DNA from: an uncultured Pseudomonadota bacterium
Lineage (GTDB): Bacteria > Myxococcota_A > UBA796 > SXON01
Length of the DNA: 46,327 nt
NCBI GenBank assembly: GCA_903844155.1
Contig: CAIMSU010000154.1
Span: 1-46,327 of the forward strand
Reading direction: 5' to 3'
Numbering within the stretch: the stretch's first letter is position 1; each line of letters starts with the position of its first letter. The notes beneath the pieces are model-generated. The model was not told the DNA's origin and searched no databases. It saw nothing but the letters and a program-made list of their open reading frames with translations. The translations under genes were made by a program, and so were the position numbers. Of the stretch, positions 42,598-46,327 are shown piece after piece.

Positions 42598-44400
42598 TCA
42601 GGGCACGCCGAAGCCTGCCGCCCAGACGATGTCCGCGCCCTTCTTGACCCACACCAGGTCGGCTTTTACCGGGGTTGGACCCCCCTCCTCGATCCGGTAC
42701 TCGGTGCCCTGGCCCTCCAACTCAACCGCCACCTTCGTCCCCACGGCCACTTTCCCAGCCTGCCATGCCGGGATCTGGACGGGCCGGTAGGTGTCGTTCA
42801 CCGTGACATTCATGCTCCCGAGGCACTTCCAATCGTACCAGAACTTCCCGAACTCATCGATGCGCGCGATGTGTGAGTAGTCGGCTGAGCAGTTTGTCGG
42901 CACGCTTTCGGTGCCTGAGCGCTTGGGGAAGGAGACGGTGGTGACATCGCCCACGGTGGAGATGCCGGCGACGGTCTCTTCGTAACTGTACGGCTTGTCC
43001 GGCGCTTTGTCGGAGACGCGCAGCCAGGTGCGGGCGGCGTCGGGCTCAAACGCGAACGAAAGGCGCGCCTGTTGCGCTTCGGGCGGAAGGCGCTCGCCTG
43101 CGCTCCCGGCCCCTGCGACAAACATGCCGTCTGTCCGGTTCTCGGCGCGAAGCGCGTCGTCAAACCCCCGGTGCCAGCGCGTCACCCGCTCGACACCCGC
43201 GAGGGCATCCTTCGCCACCATGTCGCCATAGCCGGGAAATCCTGTTTGTCCGCGGCAAAGCGCGTAGGCCTCCAGCAGACCCACGCCGACCGGCTCCCGC
43301 AACACCTGCCAGAGCGCGTCGCCCTTTCCGAGCGCGGCGCCGTTCGCGACGCTGTCCTTGAGATACGACTGCATCTCGCCCCCGAATTTGTCCGCGCACC
43401 CGTCTGCGAAGCCCGGGCCGCCCCGGAGCTGCTCCACCCAGACATCGACGTCGTCCAGCGTCGGCCCCCACTTGGCCAGCATTGGCACGTACCTCGCGCT
43501 GACCTGCGCGACCGTCGCGTCGTACAAGTGCTTCGTCGCCGGCCAGCCCTTCTCGAACGTCGCGAATCCGGTCGAGAGCTTGTCGAGCTTTGCCTTTGAT
43601 TCTTCGGCTTTCACCTCGTAGTCGAGGCGGACGTAGTCGCTCACACCCTCGTTCTTGAGTTGGGTGTCGAGCGCCGCATGACTGTAGCGGGCGGCGACGT
43701 CCTCGCAGGTCTTCCAGTCCCAGTACGCCCCGTTTGTTGAGCGCCCGTCGCCGGATTGCGGCATTCCTCCGGCGCACTGGATGACGACGCCGGCGGCGAT
43801 CACCCACTCGTTCACCGCGGGTGTGGCGACGTCGAGGCCATCAAGCAGGTTTGCCGTGGCCTTCGCCGGGTTCATCCCCCCACAGAGCGCGTACTGGCGC
43901 GCGAGGTGCGCGGGGTCCTCGGTGTGCCAGGCGTCGCCGTTGGGACAGGACGCGGCCTGCTGTGGGTCGGATCGCGCGTGATCGGCCTCCAGCGAGTGCC
44001 AGGCGGCCTCTGTCTCGGGTGAGACGCCGGTGTCTGCGAGCCAGGCGCCCCGGACGGTCTGAAAGGCGGTCTGGACGTAGTCGAGCTCCGGGTACGCGCA
44101 CGCGAGGCCCCACAGGAACGTCAGTTTTTCATCGGCGTCGGGGACGTGGCCGGCGGCCTGGTCGTTGACGTAGTCCTCCACCCCCTGCCTGGACGGGTTG
44201 ACGATGCTTGGCTGGCGATTGTCGTCGTAGGCGGCCGAGTAGTAGCCGAATCCGCCGCCGTTCATGTCGCTCTGCGTCGAGAAGCGCCGGGAGAGGGCCT
44301 CCTGCGTGGGGCAGGCGACGAGATCGCCGGTTCGTTCGGGGAGCTTCGGGAGCCGGGGGGTGGACGCGAGGGCGGACGAAGCAAGCAGGCCGAGGAGCAC
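42598..44400 (-). CDS. Large secreted protein of unknown function
   Basis: A 600-residue protein starting at GTG 44400 with a short signal-like segment (MLLGLLASSALASTP). The rest has no motif I recognise. Composition is balanced, with scattered Cys residues (for example CPTQE, LACAYPE, CPNGD, YALCGGM, IQCAGG) that could form disulphides, and a YYSAAYDDNRQPS segment near 55. The C-terminal 150 residues are beta-rich (YEETVAGISTVGDVTTVSF). It lies 75 bp downstream of the patatin-like gene on the same strand. It is probably exported to the periplasm or beyond. No function is assigned. Confidence 0.75.
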   Translation of the reverse strand: MLLGLLASSALASTPRLPKLPERTGDLVACPTQEALSRRFSTQSDMNGGGFGYYSAAYDDNRQPSIVNPSRQGVEDYVNDQAAGHVPDADEKLTFLWGLACAYPELDYVQTAFQTVRGAWLADTGVSPETEAAWHSLEADHARSDPQQAASCPNGDAWHTEDPAHLARQYALCGGMNPAKATANLLDGLDVATPAVNEWVIAAGVVIQCAGGMPQSGDGRSTNGAYWDWKTCEDVAARYSHAALDTQLKNEGVSDYVRLDYEVKAEESKAKLDKLSTGFATFEKGWPATKHLYDATVAQVSARYVPMLAKWGPTLDDVDVWVEQLRGGPGFADGCADKFGGEMQSYLKDSVANGAALGKGDALWQVLREPVGVGLLEAYALCRGQTGFPGYGDMVAKDALAGVERVTRWHRGFDDALRAENRTDGMFVAGAGSAGERLPPEAQQARLSFAFEPDAARTWLRVSDKAPDKPYSYEETVAGISTVGDVTTVSFPKRSGTESVPTNCSADYSHIARIDEFGKFWYDWKCLGSMNVTVNDTYRPVQIPAWQAGKVAVGTKVAVELEGQGTEYRIEEGGPTPVKADLVWVKKGADIVWAAGFGVP

Positions 44401-44475
44401 AGGACACCGGTGGATTCCGGCCGCTAACGTGGCGCGGCGGGTTCGCGGACGGGTCGGCGGTACTCGCCCGCGCCG

Positions 44476-45894
44476 TTACGCCCGCGGCAATTCCCGGATC
44501 GGATTGCACATCCGCTCGATGAACGGCATGTGCGGGGCCATCTCCTCCATCGTCCAGCGCATCGCCTCCGTGACGTCGGGCAGGGCGGGGACGAGGTTCA
44601 GCGGGCTCAAGACGCGCTGCATCGGAAAGTACAGGTTCGCGTAGGGGATGTTGCGCTGTACGTTCGGACGCACGATCTGCTGGATCGGGTAGAAAAGCGG
44701 GTACCGCAGCCGGGGCGAGAAGCAGTCGAGCGCGAGCACAAACGCGTTTCGACGTCCAATTCGACCGTTCTGCACTTCGTTCCAGGCAGGTCGGACCGGG
44801 AGGTTGTTGACGAGGCCGCCCTCAGACAGCCGCGTGATGCCGTAGCGCGAGTAGAGGTCGTCCAGCAGCGCTTTCATCCGGCGGTCGTCGCGGAGGACGT
44901 CGTAGTGGATGAGCCCCGGGATCGAGGCGGAGAATCCGGCCGCATCGAGGATGTCGGCGGCGTAGGTGGCGGGGTCACCACCGAAGACGACCTCGCGCAG
45001 CGCGTCGGGGGTCGACATGAAGTCCCGGAAGATCGTGGCGATCTGTGCGAACTGCCGCATCCGGCCAACACCGTTTCCAAGCGCGCCGGGCGACACCGCG
45101 TCGTCCATGAAGTGCTCGTAGTACTTCATGTCGTATTTGAACGCCTCGATTCCGATGCCCGTCGCCACGACGAGGAGCGGGATTTCGAGGTCCTGGAACG
45201 TCAGCGGCCGGCCGTCGGGCGTCTGGAACAGGCTGCCGATGGCGGCGCGAAGGTACAGGCGCAAGGTCGCCGGGATGCCATAGCGGCTCTCCGTCTCGAG
45301 CACGCGAAAAACGTTGTCCCACCCCAGTCTTTTGGAGGCCTCGATCAGCGGCACGCCGTCGTAGACGCGCCTCCGTGCCCGGAAGAGGCTCATCAGCGCG
45401 CCGATGGAGGTGCCCGCGATCAGCTCGGGCTGGAGGCCGCGACGGTGCAACAGAGTCCACGCCCCCGCGTAGCCGTACCCGCTCCCGCCGCCCCCGCTGC
45501 ACGCGACGACGAGCTGGCGGGTGCACACCTCGGCGTGCAGGCTATCCGGGTCCAACGCCGAGTTCTGGTAGATGCGCCGCTCCTGGTCGCGGACTTCGCG
45601 CAGCAGCTCGGGGGCGCTGCGCATCGCGTGCCAGAGGTCGTCATGCTCCAAAAGTCCAGGGGAGAGCTTCTCAATCACCTGCCGGCCGAGGGTGCGGAGG
45701 CGATCGGAGACGTCGACGTCCACGCCGTGCGCGTTCCGAACCTGGTGCATCTTCGCGAACCGGATGACATAGCGCAGCGCATCCACCGCGTCATCGTGCA
45801 ATTCGCCCGGTCGGTCCAGCGCAAGCTTGACGAGGGCGCTCTCGAGATCCTCGAACGGCTGCCGCTGGTCGTGCAGGTGCGCGAGGTCGGTCAC
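44476..45894 (-). CDS. Patatin-like phospholipase domain protein with Asp-to-Glu substitution
   Basis: A 472-residue protein from the GTG at 45894; the open frame continues upstream to 46026 but that part is Arg/Ser/Pro-rich and overlaps the repeats, so it is left out. Patatin motifs: glycine-rich oxyanion segment SGGGGSGYGYAG near 135, nucleophile S163 in GTSIG, and the second block SEGGLVNNLPV where E358 stands in the usual Asp position of D-G-G. Ser nucleophile kept, Asp to Glu: activity uncertain. The rest includes a helical N-terminus (about 1-130) and conserved C-terminal strands. Patatins are acyl hydrolases of phospholipids, sometimes effectors. Start position uncertain. No signal peptide seen. 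Confidence 0.83.
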   Translation of the reverse strand: MTDLAHLHDQRQPFEDLESALVKLALDRPGELHDDAVDALRYVIRFAKMHQVRNAHGVDVDVSDRLRTLGRQVIEKLSPGLLEHDDLWHAMRSAPELLREVRDQERRIYQNSALDPDSLHAEVCTRQLVVACSGGGGSGYGYAGAWTLLHRRGLQPELIAGTSIGALMSLFRARRRVYDGVPLIEASKRLGWDNVFRVLETESRYGIPATLRLYLRAAIGSLFQTPDGRPLTFQDLEIPLLVVATGIGIEAFKYDMKYYEHFMDDAVSPGALGNGVGRMRQFAQIATIFRDFMSTPDALREVVFGGDPATYAADILDAAGFSASIPGLIHYDVLRDDRRMKALLDDLYSRYGITRLSEGGLVNNLPVRPAWNEVQNGRIGRRNAFVLALDCFSPRLRYPLFYPIQQIVRPNVQRNIPYANLYFPMQRVLSPLNLVPALPDVTEAMRWTMEEMAPHMPFIERMCNPIRELPRA

Positions 45895-46016
45895 GAGGGC
45901 GTGATCATCGGGGGTGGCTTTGTAACGTGACGGTGGGCGGTCACGCCGCCAGCGGCGCTGCGGGCTCGACCGCGAGTGAGAGGGTCGGTGGAGCCAGGAG
46001 CCTCCCCATCGCCGGG

Positions 46017-46060
46017 CAGCCATCACCGGCCGCTTCGGTCCGGTGATGGCTGTTTATTCT
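46017..46060 (+). terminator. Terminator-like hairpin, repeat copy 1
   Basis: A 13-bp perfect stem (46017-46029 with 46040-46052), 10-nt loop, then a T-rich tail TTTATTCT. The structure is well formed for Rho-independent termination in the rightward direction. No known rightward gene precedes it within the window, so it would terminate a small transcript or a divergent promoter's RNA. The T tail is on the plus strand only. Confidence 0.55.
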
Positions 46061-46135
46061 CGTCGCGCCTTGGCTTTCGAGCAACTGCGCGTGTTCGTGA
46101 CCTCGCTTGACGTGTCCACTCCTGCGCGCGAATCG
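46017..46135 (+). repeat. 119-bp repeat, copy 1
   Basis: Copy 1 of a block found again, base for base, at 46209-46327. It begins with a 13-bp inverted repeat, CAGCCATCACCGG at 46017-46029 and CCGGTGATGGCTG at 46040-46052, with a 10-nt loop. TTTATTCT follows at 46053-46060, giving the form of an intrinsic terminator for plus-strand transcripts. The remaining 75 bp have no obvious structure. Copies are separated by a 73-bp non-repeated spacer. Confidence 0.95.
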
Positions 46136-46162
46136 GCGAGCGCGACCGCTGCTGACCGCGTC

Positions 46163-46200
46163 GAAGGCGCGCTTCGTGCGGGGCACGAAGTCGCGCCTTC
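46163..46200 (+). repeat. 17-bp hairpin between repeat copies
   Basis: GAAGGCGCG (46163-46171) plus CTTCGTGC (46172-46179) pair with GCACGAAG (46183-46190) and CGCGCCTTC (46192-46200) around the 3-nt loop GGG, with one bulged T at 46191. It lies in the spacer between the two 119-bp copies. TCCTT follows. With the downstream terminator-like stem it could form a two-hairpin RNA. Confidence 0.75.
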
Positions 46201-46208
46201 TCCTTGGC

Positions 46209-46327
46209 CAGCCATCACCGGCCGCTTCGGTCCGGTGATGGCTGTTTATTCTCGTCGCGCCTTGGCTTTCGAGCAACTGCGCGTGTTCGTGACCTCGCTT
46301 GACGTGTCCACTCCTGCGCGCGAATCG
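46209..46327 (+). repeat. 119-bp repeat, copy 2 (cut by window end)
   Basis: Identical to 46017-46135 over all 119 visible bases. Its inverted repeat lies at 46209-46221 and 46232-46244 with T-rich tail from 46245. The copy ends exactly at the window edge, so the repeat unit may be longer, and more copies may follow. Confidence 0.95.

Larger units (their letters stand above)
45895..46327. other. Right-edge noncoding region with repeats and hairpins
   Basis: These 433 bp upstream of the patatin-like gene hold no convincing gene. Reading frames that cross it duplicate the same peptide because of the repeat. Contents: two identical 119-bp blocks 192 bp apart and a distinct 17-bp hairpin between them. 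A partial stem (GGCTCGACC at 45963-45971 with GGTC at 45983-45986 and GAGCC at 45991-45995) precedes the first block. The patatin promoter is presumably here too. Confidence 0.6.

Noticed and set aside
45941-46276. A 111-residue minus-strand frame with an internal duplicated peptide
   Set aside because: The duplication is the 119-bp DNA repeat read in frame; no other coding evidence.
46017-46327. CRISPR array or integron attC sites
   Set aside because: The repeat is 119 bp with a single 73-bp spacer, much longer than CRISPR repeats, and no integron core sites or integrase are present.

Overview
The window is GC-rich, densely packed DNA from a Gram-negative, multi-domain-signalling bacterium, most probably a member of Myxococcota or a related former deltaproteobacterial lineage. 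This is inferred from content: two PATAN (DUF4388)/J-domain/TPR proteins, a 1,906-residue hybrid kinase, lipoproteins rich in Asp-Thr and calcium-binding repeats, a MopE-like motif, a caspase-like protease beside an ECF sigma factor, an outer-membrane barrel and lipoprotein acylation (Lnt). Many starts are GTG or TTG, and many neighbouring genes overlap by 1-10 nt, so translational coupling is widespread. No plasmid, phage or insertion-sequence gene was seen.

Layout. 1-366 has no convincing gene but holds an 80-bp element bounded by 13-bp inverted repeats. 367-3614 (minus) is a two-gene PATAN/J-domain operon, the upstream member carrying a receiver domain. 3842-4450 is ssb. 4458-6251 (minus) is a PHP phosphoesterase, a Rossmann protein and a small protein. 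6368-16214 (plus) holds a molybdopterin-oxidoreductase-like protein without visible Fe-S ligands, a giant MASE1/CHASE/PAS hybrid histidine kinase coupled to a receiver-EAL phosphodiesterase, and a lipoprotein. 16211-19046 (minus) is a GTGA-coupled envelope operon: metallophosphoesterase, GT2, GT4. 19392-19994 is engB. 20154-24861 (minus) encodes three surface lipoproteins. 25235-25308 is tRNA-Arg(UCG), followed by two tandem metallo-beta-lactamase-fold paralogues. 28131-32294 (minus) holds rlmE, pepA and a tail-anchored kinase-like protein whose catalytic Asp is replaced. 32354-36773 (plus) is lnt, an ECF sigma factor, a single-pass membrane protein and an exported caspase-like protease, tightly linked. 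36873-39662 (minus) holds a DUF885 protein and a MaoC hydratase separated by a 35-bp hairpin. 39706-42586 (plus) is an outer-membrane barrel protein, dapA and dapB. 42598-45894 (minus) holds a secreted protein of unknown function and a patatin-like protein. 45895-46327 carries a tandem 192-bp-period repeat with terminator-like hairpins that runs off the window edge.

How the genes fit together. Most of the window concerns the envelope and signalling: LPS-type glycosylation, lipoprotein acylation, surface lipoproteins, an outer-membrane protein, and two regulatory circuits (kinase to c-di-GMP hydrolysis; sigma factor to a putative membrane partner and exported caspase). Housekeeping genes (ssb, engB, rlmE, pepA, dapAB, tRNA-Arg) are interspersed, so this looks like ordinary chromosome. 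The strongest candidates for an undescribed system are the lnt/ECF/membrane-protein/caspase operon, the tandem hairpin repeat at the right edge, and the 35-bp hairpin at 38750-38822.
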